Below the pieces are notes generated by a model. It searched no databases, had not been told where the DNA came from, and worked only from the letters and a program-made list of their open reading frames with translations. A stretch of DNA of 64,000 nt, taken from assembly GCA_033398695.1 (NCBI GenBank), contig CM065815.1:13856501-13920500 (forward strand), given 5' to 3'. Origin of the DNA: Orobanche coerulescens (Eukaryota > Streptophyta > Magnoliopsida > Lamiales > Orobanchaceae). A program made the position numbers and the translations under genes. Below are positions 35,667 to 46,714 of the stretch, in pieces; position 1 is the stretch's first letter, and each line of letters opens with the position of its first letter.

Positions 35667-37668
35667 TGTAATATCCGTAATTTTTCCATTTTTAGCAGTT
35701 TCCATTTTTGGTGTATGTCTATTTTTATCGACTCGCTTGTAACCGTTTCGACATTTCGAATCTATTTTGTTCTTGGAGTTTTTCCATTTGGACGAGTTTT
35801 GATGATGTTTTCACGTAATTTCATTTTATGACATGTTTTGCCGCATGAACGTTCGATTCTTGTAAAACTCGTTCGTTTCCGTTGTTTCTTGGTTTGTACA
35901 AGTTCGTATGGTTGAGTTGGTCATGTGGAGACTTTCGGTTTGTAAATCCGACGTCGTTTCGTGATTTTCGGGCACTTGGGCCATTTTTGTAATTTCCTAA
36001 TAGTTTAGGGAATCTTGTTTTCGTTGTCGCATTACGGACCCTTCGGTGGTCGGAATTGTATTTCTATTTCAGCGCTTAGCTCCGTCGTCTTGTATGCTTC
36101 GCGTTCATGTTCTGGATTCTCGTCTCGCCGTGTGTATCGTATCGTACTCGGCCAGCCTTATCTGGCGATATGACATCGCCAGATCGAATCTTTGTGTAGG
36201 TAGCGCACGCTACCCCCTGTTGCCTTGCGTGCGCTACCAAGAACAGCGATTAGCGTCGCTAATCCTTATTGTTAGCGACGCTAACGAATGGTGGCGATAG
36301 CCACTGGACTATCACGGCCCCGTTAGCGCACGCTACATATGGAAGTTAGCGTGCGCTAACTTCACAAATATATAAGCCCAGTAGCGCTTTGAGCGGCGAT
36401 TTCATTCTTTTCCCTTCGTTTCTTCGACGTGCGACCTCGAGACGATTTCCACCGATTCTTTTCGAGTTCTATCCAGATTCCATCACGGTAGAATCGAGCC
36501 ACCATATCATAATCAACATAATCACCTTTCATCACCGAATTAAAGGTAATTCCTCAGAACCCTAATTTTGACGAATTTGGGGATTTCGGATTTTAGGGTG
36601 TAGTTCAATTGTTCATCTATATTACGATATTCTTCACCGATTGTGATTATTGAATGATTCCAAATCCAGTTTCCTTGATTTTAATCCGCGAATTATCAAT
36701 ACGGGAGATTTTGCGTAAACCCTCACCCGTATTGATTGAACGTATATTGTCGTTAATTGTAATCGGGTTTTGGGAGTATTCCTTTCGATTATTAATGTCC
36801 GTTGGGACGAGTTATGCTAATTCTTCGTTTAGGAACCGCTGCTTTCCATTCGGATCATCCGTAGTCATTTTCACTTCCGATTCTTCAAGAATGTCTCAAA
36901 GGCAAGTACTTTACATTTGTTTACATGTTCTAGTATTTGAATTATGGTCGTATCGTGGTTGTTGTGGATGGTTATGTGTATGTTCACCTAGGGACGGTCC
37001 GACGGGCCTCTAGGATACGTATTGCCGTGAGTGTGCGTATCGTGAACGTGGTTAGCCACCCAGGATGTCCGACGGGACTCATGCGAATACGGTGGCCGTG
37101 AGTCTCGTACCAACGGTTAACTTTGAATTGTGATTTGTTGGAGATAATGTGTTTTGTGATTGTAAATATTCCGAATATAAAATGTTTTCTAAAATGACTT
37201 TTTGGCGCATATATTCATCCGATTAGAATGTAGTTCAAATGGATTGTACTTGCACTAGCGATTGTCGCTAACCCTTAAATGGGGAAATACTTTTGTATTT
37301 CGGGTATTGGTCGTGGGGATAAACGAGCACTCGGGACGTATGAGGATGATGGGCAAGCATGATATTGTCCAGATTTGATTTTTTTCGATGTCATGTCCGG
37401 TTACTATTGATGTCGATTTTGAGATTTATGTATTATAAAGTTGGTTTAAGTACTGAGTACTTCTGTTTGAAATTGTTTATGTTGTGTTCCCATTTTGGGA
37501 AATGGATTTGATGTCGATTTTAATTGTCGGTTGGTAGTCTTTTATTTTAATTGTCGTTTTATTAATGATAGTTTGTCGTTGTCAAATGTCTTGTTGGTAC
37601 GTTAGCTGGTGGATTCCACGGTGGGGTCCACGGCGCCGTAATGTGCCCCGAATGTCTTGGGGTGTTAC
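35667..37668 (+). repeat. element F 5' LTR
   Basis: TGTAATATCCGTAATTTTTCC...GGGGTGTTAC (final A missing), about 2,002 bp. Dyads TAGCGCACGCTA or close variants at 36,201, 36,251, 36,273, 36,324 and 36,347; TATATAAG at 36,369-36,376. Two GGTCCGACGGG/TGTCCGACGGG repeats lie at 36,990-37,110. Hairpin pair at 37,256-37,285. Confidence 0.9.
36201..36358 (+). promoter_or_regulatory. dyad cluster in F 5' LTR
   Basis: Same TAGCG...CGCTA dyads as in C and G, in a different LTR backbone, ending 10 bp before the TATA box. Counterpart in the 3' LTR at about 43,080-43,235. Confidence 0.68.
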
Positions 37669-37673
37669 GAATA

Positions 37674-37684
37674 TGGTATCGAGC
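37674..37684 (+). promoter_or_regulatory. element F primer binding site
   Basis: TGGTATCGAGC, 5 bp after the 5' LTR. Confidence 0.72.
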
Positions 37685-37889
37685 TTAGGTTTATGGATAC
37701 CTAGCCGCTTGGTCATTTGGGTCTAGTTAAGTGTCGCTTTTTTGGGACAAGATCACCGCTATGCCATCATCTCAAGACGCCGGTGCTCGTAAGTTTTCCT
37801 AACTTGACTCGTTTCACCGCTTTGTTCTATTCTGTCTTAGTATCTTTGCGTTTTGCGTTTGAATTGTACTTACCCGTTGCTTCTTCGAA

Positions 37890-39100
37890 TTCCTGCCGTA
37901 GAGGACGCGGACGCGGCCGCGACGCGGTAGGGGACGTGGCGCAGCCTGGGGCGGCCATGTCCGATCACTCGGGAACCGATTCGGCGATGCCCTCTTTGTC
38001 GAGCAGTGTTCCCCTAGTTCCGAGGTCACAGGACTACCGCTAGCTCCGTAATGCTCATGAGAATGTTGGAGTGGCCAACATATTACGGAAGTAGCGAACC
38101 GATGACGCCATCGACTCGTGCCGTTACGGTCGGCCATGCTAATGCCAACCCGGTTCCGCCAACTGGATCCGGTAATGATAAGCTACTCCAGGACGTGATT
38201 CGTATGCGTCCTCCGCAGTTTGATGGTGCTTCTGACCCTTTTGGTTGGGAGAATTGGTTATTCGAGTTGGAGAAAGTGTTTGAGGCTGCTAACTGTTCCG
38301 AGGAGAGGAAAGTACCCATTGCTCAGTACTTCCTCGCCAAGGAGGCAGCAACGTGGTGGCAAGCGGTGAAACCGCGTGACCGGGCAGCTACGTGGGCAGA
38401 GTTTCGAGATCTGATGGAAGACGAATACTGTCCTTGGCCAGTGAAAGAGGAGAGGATCCGAGCCTTCTTTGAGGCTAAGCCCCAAGATGTTCCTATTTCT
38501 CAAGCTATCAAGGACTACAATCAACAGCTGCACTACGTGAGAAACCAAGTCCGAGATGAGCTAGACAAGATCCGCCACTCTGATATACGGATGAAGCCGA
38601 GGGTGCGCCACTACATGTCTGGCCTGGGGTGCACGACTTTGAAAGATTATCAGAATAAAGCGATGGCTTACGAGATGTCGTTTTACGGCAGAGACGGCAG
38701 TGAAGGAAAGAAGCGAAGACCTCCGGCCGATTTGGGAGGCAAGTCGGGGTATCCAAGGCTCGCCAGTTCGAGAGTCTTCGAGTCGGCCGCCATCGTTGGT
38801 CGAGGGAACAGCTTCTAGGTCTCGCTCCGCCGGTTCCGTCGTGGTCCTACGTGCTTCAACCGCAGCTATCCGGGCCACATGATGAGTGAGTGTGATAGGC
38901 CTCCGATTCGGTGTCTTACTTGTGGTCGTATGGGTCACCGTGCTAAGTTTTGTACGGATGCGGCTCGGGCTCCAGTTACTCGGATATCGGCCCAGTGCGG
39001 GAGAGCCGAGTGTGAATCGAGCACTGACGCTCTCACCAGCAGAGTTTTGGTAGAGGTCGAGGTCGTGGTCGGTCTTCTAGAGGGGAGCTTCTAGTGCGGG
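37890..39100 (+). pseudogene. gag: element F gag with two CCHC knuckles, first one damaged
   Basis: An Arg/Gly-rich start (RRGRGRGRD near 37,895) changes frame before the main part at 38,051-38,818: MRPPQFDGASDPFGWENWLF, VPIAQYFLAKEAATWWQAV, FRDLMEDEYCPWPVKEERI. A TAG at 38,816-38,818 interrupts, and the same frame then continues through two tandem zinc knuckles. The first has CFN then R where the second Cys should be; the second is intact (CLTCGRMGHRAKFC). Gag binds and packages the element RNA; the second knuckle alone may not suffice. Confidence 0.85.
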
Positions 39101-39179
39101 TCCGCTCCGCCCCGTGTGTATGAGATGAGGCGAGCCGAGATCCCGACGCGACGGTGGCTACAGTACCGTCCACATCCTT

Positions 39180-39465
39180 GACCATCCTGTTTCCGTATTG
39201 TTCGATTCCGTGCTACGCATTCTTTTATATCTATGGATTGTGTGCGTCGTCTGCATGTTGATTGCCTTGTTGCTTGTGAGCCTTTTGTTGTTAAACTTCC
39301 TAGCGGGATAGCATCGTGGGGACCGTGAGATTAGAGATTTTTCGTGAGTATCGCGGGGAGGGATTGGCCTTCTAACTGATTGCGGTAGATATTAGAGATG
39401 AGGATTTGATTCTGGTGAGGATTGGCTGGACCGTCATGGGGCGATCATGAATTATAGAACGAGGA
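39180..39465 (+). pseudogene. pol: element F protease
   Basis: LFDS followed, after a lost base or two, by ATHSFIS at about 39,204-39,235 is the gypsy aspartic protease active site. DLIL...DWLDRHGAIMNYRT at about 39,400-39,462 is its C-terminal motif. Both need a frame change, so the gene is broken as written. Confidence 0.72.
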
Positions 39466-39639
39466 CTGCTTCGATGTTAGCCTCTGATGGTACCGAGCAT
39501 TCTTTTGTGGGGCGTAAGCGGGGTAGCCAGAGATTACCGATCGCGCTTTGAGGCGGTGAGACTTCTTCTGGGAGGTTGCACGGGCTATTGGTGTTACGCT
39601 TTGAGATCGGAAGAAGGGGAGTCGAGCTCGTCTATTCCA

Positions 39640-40370
39640 GAGTATGTGAGTATCCCGACGTTTTCCGGATGAGTTGCCGGGTTTGCCGCCGGGCCGAGAG
39701 GTTGAGTTTACCGTCGATCTAGAGCCGGGTGCAGACCTATCTCTAAGACGCCATACCGTATGGCGCCCGAGATGCTTGAGTTGAAGAAACAGCTTGGGAG
39801 AGTTGCTAGACATGGGGTATATTCGACCGAGTGCTTCGCCTTGGGGCGCACCGTCCTATTTGTAAAGAAGAAGGATGGGTCACTTCGTGTGCATCGACTA
39901 CCGAGAGTTGAACAAAGTGACCATCAAAAACAAATATCCACTCCCGAGGATTGATGACTTGTTTGATCACTGCAAGGAGCGACCGTGAGCCAAGATTGAT
40001 TTGAGATCGGGGTATTATCGGCTCCGATCAAGGATACCGATATTCAAGACGGCCTTTCGGACGAGATACGGTCACTACGAGTTTGTGGTTATGCCTTTTG
40101 GGCTAACCAACGCACCGGCCGTGTTCATGCGACTTATGAACAAAGTCTTTATCGAGTACCTCGATAAGTGTGTAGTCGTTTTATCGATGACATCCTGATT
40201 TACTCGAGGAGCGAGGAGGAGCACGCCCGTCATTTGCATATTGTGTGAGATATTTTGAGAACTCAGCATCTTTGTGCGAAGTTCTCAAAGTGCGAGTTGT
40301 GGTTACGGGACGTTATGTTTCTCGGTCATGTGATCTCGGCCGAGGGTGTCCGTGTGGACCCACATAAGGT
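39640..40370 (+). pseudogene. pol: element F reverse transcriptase, multiply frameshifted
   Basis: Motifs in order: [74 protein letters not shown], then the FIDD catalytic box at about 40,180-40,190, split by a missing T in a T-run. CGGCTC at about 40,018 stands where CAGCTC (Gln-Leu) is expected. Confidence 0.85.
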
Positions 40371-40375
40371 AGAGG

Positions 40376-41704
40376 ATGTTGGATTGGGCGCCGCCCAAGA
40401 ACGTGAAAGAGGTCCGTAGTTTTCTGGGATTAGCCGGGTATTACCGTAGGTTCGTCGAGGGGTTCTCTAAACTTGCTCGACCTCTGACTCAGTTGTTACA
40501 GAAGTCAGAGAAGTTTGTGTGGATCGATGAGAGGCAGAATAGTTTTGAGGAGTTGAAGAAGCGGTTGACGACCGCTCCTGTTTTGGCTTTACCGAGTGGT
40601 AACGATGGTTTCTCAGTTTATAGTGATGCTTCGGGCCAAGGGCTCGGATGCGTACTTATGCAGCACGGGAGGACGATCGCTTATGCTTCCCGTCAGTTGA
40701 AACCATATGAATTGAATTACCCTACGCACGATCTTGAGTTGGCCGCAGTCGTATTTGCGTTGAAGATCTGGCGTCATTACTTGTATGGCTCGTCGTGTCA
40801 GATTTTCACCGATCACAAGAGCCTGAAGTACATTTTCACGCAGAAAGAGCTTAATATGAGGCAGAGGAGGTGGTTGGAATTGATTAAGGATTACGATCTC
40901 GAGATCCTTTATCATCCGGGCAAGGCTAACGTGGTAGCAGATGCCTTGAGCCGGAAATCAGTATCGCTTCGAGCGCTTGAGTTACTTACGGCCCAGTCGG
41001 AACTTCAGCGTGAGTTTACGAGGTTGAGCATTGAGGTTGTGCTGCCAGAGAGTTCCGGGCAGTTGCGTACTCTTGAGATTTCTTCATCTCTGGTCGAGGA
41101 CATTAAATCGGGACAGTTGGAGGACCCGATGTTTATTCAGCTTCGGGAGAGTGTAGAGAAGGGGAAAGCCCCGGGATTTGTTATTCATGAGGACGGAGTG
41201 TTGAGATTCCGAGGTCGGTTGTGTGTTCCGAACGACTCGGAAATGAGACAGAGTATTATGCGAGAGGCTCACGCGTCACCTTACTCAGTCCATCCGGGCT
41301 CGAGTAAAATGTATAAAGATCTGAGGAAAAATTTCTGGTGGAACGATATGAAGAAAGAGGTAGTTCAGTTTGTGGCTAAGTGTTTGACTTGTCAGCAAGT
41401 CAAGATTGAGCATCAGCGGCCAGCCGGATTATTGAAACCACTTCCCGTTCCGGAATGGAAGTGGGAGGACATCTCTATGGATTTTGTCACGAGTTTACCG
41501 AGGACGAAGACTGGTATGAATATGGTATGGGTGATTGTAGACCGACTGACTAAGTCGGCACATTTTCTGGGCATCAAGGATACTTGGGGTCCAGAAAAGT
41601 TGGCTCGTATTTTTATTACTCAGATAGTGAGGCTTCATGGTACGCCGAGGACCATTATTTCGCATGGATGGCCGATTCAGACGCATTTTTGGCAAAGTGC
41701 ATAA
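40376..41704 (+). pseudogene. pol: element F RNase H and integrase N-terminal two-thirds (one open frame)
   Basis: Connection region [20 protein letters not shown]. RNase H spans residues about 75-200: [47 protein letters not shown]. The integrase HHCC domain (residues about 295-350) ends [16 protein letters not shown]. The core has MDFVTSLP with the first catalytic Asp, [17 protein letters not shown] and [13 protein letters not shown]. The expected SDRDG, with the second Asp, is replaced by SHGWP, where bases appear lost, and the frame ends 14 codons later. Confidence 0.88.
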
Positions 41705-42120
41705 GGCATTGGGGACACGATACGTTTGAGCACTTCGTTCCATCCCCACACCGATGGCGGTCCGAACGTACCATTCGGACGTTCGAGGATTTGTTGCGCG
41801 CGTGTGCGTTAGATCGAGTAGTAATTGGGAGGAGCATTTGGCCTTAATTGAGTTTGCTTATAATAATAGCTGGCACACGTCGATTAGGATGGCACCGTAC
41901 GAGGCACTTTATGGCCGACGTTGCCGATCACCGATATGTTGGGATGAGCCGTCCGATTTGGTTGGCACCGAGCCGGACCTTGTGTTGGAGACGAGGGAGA
42001 AAGTTGAATTGATTAGAAAGAGGATGTTGGCCGCTCGTAGTCGACAAAAATCTTATGCGGATGTTAGGCGTAGACCTTTGGAGTTCGAGGTGGGAGATCA
42101 TGTTCGTTGAGAGTGTCTCC
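41705..42120 (+). pseudogene. pol: element F integrase C-terminal core
   Basis: Continues in shifting frames: SERTIRTFEDLLRAC with the catalytic Glu at about 41,760-41,790, then LIEFAYNNSWHTSIRMAPYE and ALYGRRCRSPICWDE. CACACCGATGGCGGTCC at about 41,747 stands for the expected CAGACCGATGGCCAGTCC, again at CAG sites. Confidence 0.82.
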
Positions 42121-42199
42121 GACGAAAGGAGTTTTCCGTTTTGGGAAGAAGGGGAAACTCACCGAGATATATTGGACCTTCGAGGTATCGAGAGAGTCG

Positions 42200-42506
42200 G
42201 TGAGTTAGCGTACCGTTTGGCTTTACCTCCGTCGCCGAGTCATGTACATAGCGTATTTCACGTTTCCCGATTGAGGAAGTACGTTAGGACCCGTCCCACA
42301 TTATTGACTTTGGGGACGTGGAGATAGAGAAGGATGTTACGTTTGAGGAGAGGCCCGTCAGAATTTTGGAACGTCGTGACAAACAGTTAAGGCACAAAAC
42401 CATTCCTTTGGTTAAGGTGCAATGGTCGAGGCACGGAGTAGAAGAAGCGACGTGGGAGCTAGAGGAGGATATGCGTTCGAGATACCCCGAGCTTTTTGAT
42501 TCTTAA
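42200..42506 (+). pseudogene. pol: element F chromodomain (end of pol)
   Basis: ALPPSPSHVHSVFHVSRLRK is the conserved integrase tail. The chromodomain follows: FEERPVRILERRDKQLRHKT, IPLVKVQWSRHGVEEATWEL, RYPELFDS, stop at 42,504-42,506. One frame change lies between them. Confidence 0.85.
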
Positions 42507-42523
42507 GTTTCGGGACGAAACTT
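42505..42523 (+). promoter_or_regulatory. pre-PPT palindrome of element F
   Basis: AAGTTTCGGGACGAAACTT, starting at the pol stop codon. Confidence 0.68.
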
Positions 42524-42541
42524 TATTTTAGAGGGGGAGAA

Positions 42542-44571
42542 TGTAATATCCGTAATTTTTCCATTTTTAGCAGTTTCCATTTTTAGTGTATGTCTATTTT
42601 TATTGACTCTCTTGTAACCGTTTCGACATTTCGAATCTATTTTGTTCTTGGAGTTTTTCCATTTGGACGAGTTTTGATGATGTTTTCACGTAATTTCATT
42701 TTATGACATGTTTTGCCGCATGAACGTTCGATTCTTGTAAAACTCGTTCGTTTCCGTTGTTTCTTGGTTTGTACAAGTTCGTATGGTTGAGTTGGTCATG
42801 TGGAGACTTTCGGTTTGTAAATCCGACGTCGTTTCGTGATTTTCGGGCACTTGGGCCATTTTTGTAATTTCCTAATAGTTTAGGGAATCTTGTTTTCGTT
42901 GTCGCATTACGGACCCTTCGGTGGTCGGAATTGTATTTCTCTTTCAGCGCTTAGCTCCGTCGTCTTGTATGCTTCGCTCATGTTCCCCGGATTCTCGGTC
43001 TCGTGCGTGTGTATCGTATCGTACCTCGATGCCAGCTTATCGCCGATATGACATCGCCAGCATCAATCGCTGCGGTAGGTAGCGCACGCTACCCTGTTGC
43101 CTTGCGTGCGCTACCAAGAACAGCTTAGCGACGCTAATCCTTATTGTTAGCGTACGCTAACGAATGGTGGCGATAGCCACCGGACTGCCACGGCCCCGTT
43201 AGCGCACGCTACATATGGAAGTTACCGTGCGCTAACTTCACAAATATATAAGCCCAATGCGCGCTGAGCAATTAGCCATTCTTTTCCCTTCGTTTCTTCG
43301 ACGTGCGACCTCGCAGACGATTTCCACCGATTCTTTTCGGAGTTCTATCCAGATTCCATCACGGTAGAATCGAGCCACCATATCATAATCAACATAATCA
43401 CCTTTCATCACCGAATTAAAGGTAATTCCTCAGAACCCTAATTTTGACGAATTTGGGGATTTCGGGATTTTAGGGTGTAGTTCCGAATTGTTCATCTATA
43501 TTACGATATTCTTCACCGATTGTGATTATTGAATGATTCCAAATCCAGCTTTCCTTGATTTTAATCCGCGAATTATCAATACGGGAGATTTTACGTAAAC
43601 CCTCACCCGTATTGATTGAACGATATTGTCGTTAATTGTAATCGGGTTTTGGGAGTATTCCTTAAGATTATTAATGACCGTTGGGACTGAGTTATGCTAA
43701 TTCTTCGTTTAGGAACCGTCGTTTTCCATTCGGATCATCCGTAGTCATTTTTCACTTCCGATTCTTCGAAGAATGTCTCAAAGGCAAGTACTTTACATTT
43801 GTTTACATGTTCTAGTATTTGAATTATGGCTGTATCGTGGTTGTTGTGGATGGTTATGTGTATGTTCACCTAGGGACGGTCCGACGGGGCCTGTAGGGAT
43901 ACGTATTGCCGTGAGTGTGCGTATCGTGAACTGTGGTTAGCCACCCAGGGATGTCCGACGGGACTCTGTGGGGTACGGTGTCCGTGAGTCTCGTACCAAC
44001 GGTTAACTTTGAATTGTGATTTGTTGGAGATAATGTGTTTTGTGATTGTAAATATTCCGGAATATAAAATGTTTTCTAAAATGACTTTTTGGCGCATATA
44101 TTCATCTGATTAGAATGTAGTTCAAATGGATTGTACTTGCACTAGCACTTGTCGCTAACCCCTTAAATGGGGGAAATACTTTTTGTATTTCAGGTATTGG
44201 TCGTGGGGATAAACGAGCACTCGGGACGTATGAGGATGATGGGCAAGCATGATATTGTCCAGTATTTGATTTTTTTCGATGTCATGTCTGTCGGTTACTA
44301 TTGATGTCTGATTTTGAGATTTATGTATTATAAAGTTGGTTTAAGTACTCGAGTACTTCCTGTTTGAAATTGTTTATGTTGTGTTCCCATTTTGGGAAAT
44401 GGATTTGATGTCAGATTTTAATTGTCGGTTGGTAGTCTTTTATTTTAATTGTCGTTTTATTAATGATAGTTTGTCGTTGTCAAATGTCTTGTTGGTACGT
44501 TAGCCTGGTGGATTCCACAGTGTGGGGTCCACGGCGCTGTAATGTGCCCTGAATGTCTTGGGGGTGTTACA
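42542..44571 (+). repeat. element F 3' LTR
   Basis: About 2,030 bp with TG...CA ends. TATATAAG at 43,245-43,252. Hairpin pair TAGC...GCTA at 44,143-44,157 and CCCC-TTAAAT-GGGG at 44,159-44,172. Slightly longer than the 5' LTR, mainly by single bases at CTG, CAG, CCGG and homopolymer sites. Confidence 0.9.
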
Positions 44572-44576
44572 CGTCT
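44572..44576. repeat. target site duplication of F, right (CGTCT)
   Basis: Second copy, after which exon 4 of the E antisense gene continues. Confidence 0.88.
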
Positions 44577-45586
44577 CGCCGACCCGGACGTCGCCCCCAT
44601 GGTGCTGGACTTTCTATCGAGCAAGGCTCCGCAAGGTTCCCTCGAAGTCCCTGCTTACGTTCGCCAGGCAATCACTTCTCTGCCCAAGGCTTGGACGACC
44701 GACCTTGATGCGATCGCTCGTCGGCGATCTGGAGACGCCATGCAGGCGACCGTTGCCCTGGCTCTTCAGACGGCGACGATGGCCGTCCAAGCTGCTCGGG
44801 ATTTTGAGGGGCGACCCTCCACTGCTCACCTCCATCGCGAACTCGAGACCGCACGGAATAGAAATATCGAGGCTGCCAACCGGATCCGGTCTATGGAGAA
44901 AGAGTATGAGGAGACCGCCAAACGGGCTAAGCAGGATGTGGACCGATTGAAGCAGGAGCTGAGCCGCTCCAAGGAGGCTGCCGATCGGTCATGTAATAAG
45001 GAGAAGGAAACTCGCCAGAAGCTCGAGGCTTCGCAGGAGGAGGCGACCGGGTTGAAGGCTGCGGTGGATCGGCTCAGTGGTGAGCTGGAGGCGGCGAAGA
45101 GAGAGCTGGAGAAAGCCAGGGGCGAGAATGTTGCCAAGGCGGCGGAACTGGCAGAGGTCGAGAGGACGGCAGCGGATCTGAAGGGGCAGCTGAAAGCGAT
45201 CGAGGTCGATCCCTACCTTAACGTCGAGCACGTCGGCGAGTTCGCTTACTACTTGGCCTATGCTGACGCTGTTCGAGCTGCTAAAAAGGCAGGGGTCGAG
45301 ATCGGTCCCCTGATGGAAAGCTTCAAATCCTATGTCCTCAAGCATCCTCTGCATCCAGAATTCTCTCTGCCGATCCTTGACTTGGTCGACCTCGGGATCG
45401 ACCTGAGTTGGTATACCGGCAAACTCATTCATCCCGAGGCCGATGGGGGTGCCCAAGCCGATCCGCAACCCGAGGGCGAAGACCAGCAGGCGGGGCCTTG
45501 AGAGGCATTTTTGTTTTTCCTCCGTAACTTTGTACTTTTTGTTGTAATGCCTTCGGGCCTCGAAATGTATGAAGCTTGTGTTTATG

Positions 45587-45592
45587 AATAAA
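45587..45592 (+). terminator. polyadenylation signal of the antisense gene
   Basis: AATAAA 85 bp past the stop codon at 45,499-45,501. Confidence 0.55.
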
Positions 45593-45621
45593 ATACTCCT
45601 TTTTTCATTCTGCGTAATGTA

Positions 45622-46572
45622 TTACATGTGATCGCCTTCGACTTTTTGTTCGTTTGGTCGATCGTCTTCCGGGATCTCCAGCTCGCCCGTGGGATTGTCG
45701 CTCGCCGAAGCTCTCCACTTGTCGGCGACCCAGAACCACTTCGTCTGATCGCCACGTATCTTATTCGGGACTCCATGAATCACCCGACCAGATCGGCCTT
45801 GAATATGGTAACCGCCGACCAACCCTCTGTGAGCCGTCAGTTTAAACAAATGATTCATCTCCAATGGCGATGGGAGGCGGTACAGGCGATGACCGCCGAA
45901 AAGGGTGAGGGTGCAAATAATTTGGAGCCAGGCGTTCGGCGTCAGCTGAAGTGGCGCCACATTCCAAGCGGCCAACAGATGGGAGACCGCAAAGGACAGA
46001 GGGAAGCGTAGCCCGGCCTCCATAACGGCCTCACTCACTGCGACCATACCCATCGGAGGCTGGTCGGCTCGTTCATTCTCCGCGGGCGCGAACATGTCCA
46101 CATCTGAAGGAACATGGAATCTTGTCCTCCAGACGGCCAGATCTCTCCTGGTCGTCGAGCTCCGTATTTGGCCGAGCGACCACAACGATCGCTGCGCGGC
46201 ACGATACTGCGACCGCTTGGGAAGCACATAGGGATAAGCAACCGAATATCCCCGGTAGTCGAATCTCGGAGTAGGACCGGCTAACCTCTCCATTATTTCA
46301 ACAAAGGCCCTATAGGCCCGACCAAAAGCGCTATGTTGCTCCCAGTAAGCCCTGATCGCCAGATCTCTCTCGATCTCCGATCGTCTCTCTTCAGCAGCCG
46401 ACTCCTTAGCAATATCGGCCTCATTAAACAAAGCCTCAACTTCACTGGTCGATTCCGCCGAATGAGCTCACCTGCCTCTCCAGTGGAAGACGGAAGGAGT
46501 TTCTCCCCGGGCAGCCGATGTCCCGGCGGCAGATCGGGTACCCGCTCCAAACGATGATGAGGCTCCGGCCAT
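45622..46572 (-). pseudogene. second 'putative gypsy-type transposon' gene, truncated, tail-to-tail with the first
   Basis: ATG at 46,572-46,570 (MAGASSSFGAG), a TGA at codon 35 (46,470-46,468), then open to TAA at 45,622. The body repeats the exon-1 domain of the plus-strand gene: ALFNEADIAKE, ERADQPPMGMVAVSEAVMEA, GLRFPLSFAVSHLLAAWNVA, LQLTPNAWLQIICTLTLFGG, HGVPNKIRGDQTKWFWVA. It ends soon after GELEIP, where the other gene has its first intron, so the coiled-coil exons are absent. The stop at codon 35 sits in GGCAGGTGAGC and could be a mutation or a consensus error. Confidence 0.7.
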
Positions 46573-46714
46573 TTTCAGAGATAGAAAAGAAGAAAAGGAT
46601 TTTTCTTACCCTAAAGTGAAATCGAACGACGATCGGCTAAGATCTTCAGAAAATTCGGCAGCAGCTCCTTCTTTCTCCCAAAAGCACGCGTGAGTAACAT
46701 CGCAAGACCGCGCC

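Larger units (their letters stand above)
35667..44571 (+). mobile_element. element F: Tekay-like chromovirus (Ty3/gypsy), complete but mutated
   Basis: About 8.9 kb, plus strand, with two LTRs of about 2.0 kb, PBS, gag, protease, RT, RNase H, integrase and chromodomain in gypsy order, a PPT (AGAGGGGGAGAA, 42,530-42,541) and a perfect TSD. All domains are recognisable; several frames are broken by small indels. RNase H to integrase is one open frame of 442 codons. Leader and LTR end resemble element H. Confidence 0.92.
33884..45501 (+). pseudogene. antisense gene of element E ('putative gypsy-type transposon' family), four exons, split by F
   Basis: I infer exons 33,884-34,817, 34,887-35,051, 35,144-35,572, and 35,658-35,666 joined to 44,577-45,501, from GT...AG borders that keep frame between the readable parts. 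Exon 1 holds MEAGLRFPLPFAVSYLLIAW and LQLTPNAWLQIICTLTLFGG, the hallmark of the plant domain called Transposase_28 (Pfam PF04195), function unknown. Exon 4 is a long coiled coil (about 44,820-45,190, many Glu/Lys/Arg heptads) with a folded C-terminus. Breaks: in-frame TGA at 35,158-35,160, a frame change after 35,445, and element F inserted 9 bp into exon 4. It has its own promoter and AATAAA at 45,587-45,592. The ATG at 33,884 is chosen over an upstream one at 33,818 because the latter adds a low-complexity Phe/Lys stretch. Confidence 0.7.

Noticed and set aside
44542..44571. ATG start at 44,542 for the coiled-coil frame
   Set aside because: These bases belong to the end of the F LTR. The frame continues from it only by chance; the real upstream exon is at 35,658 and before.
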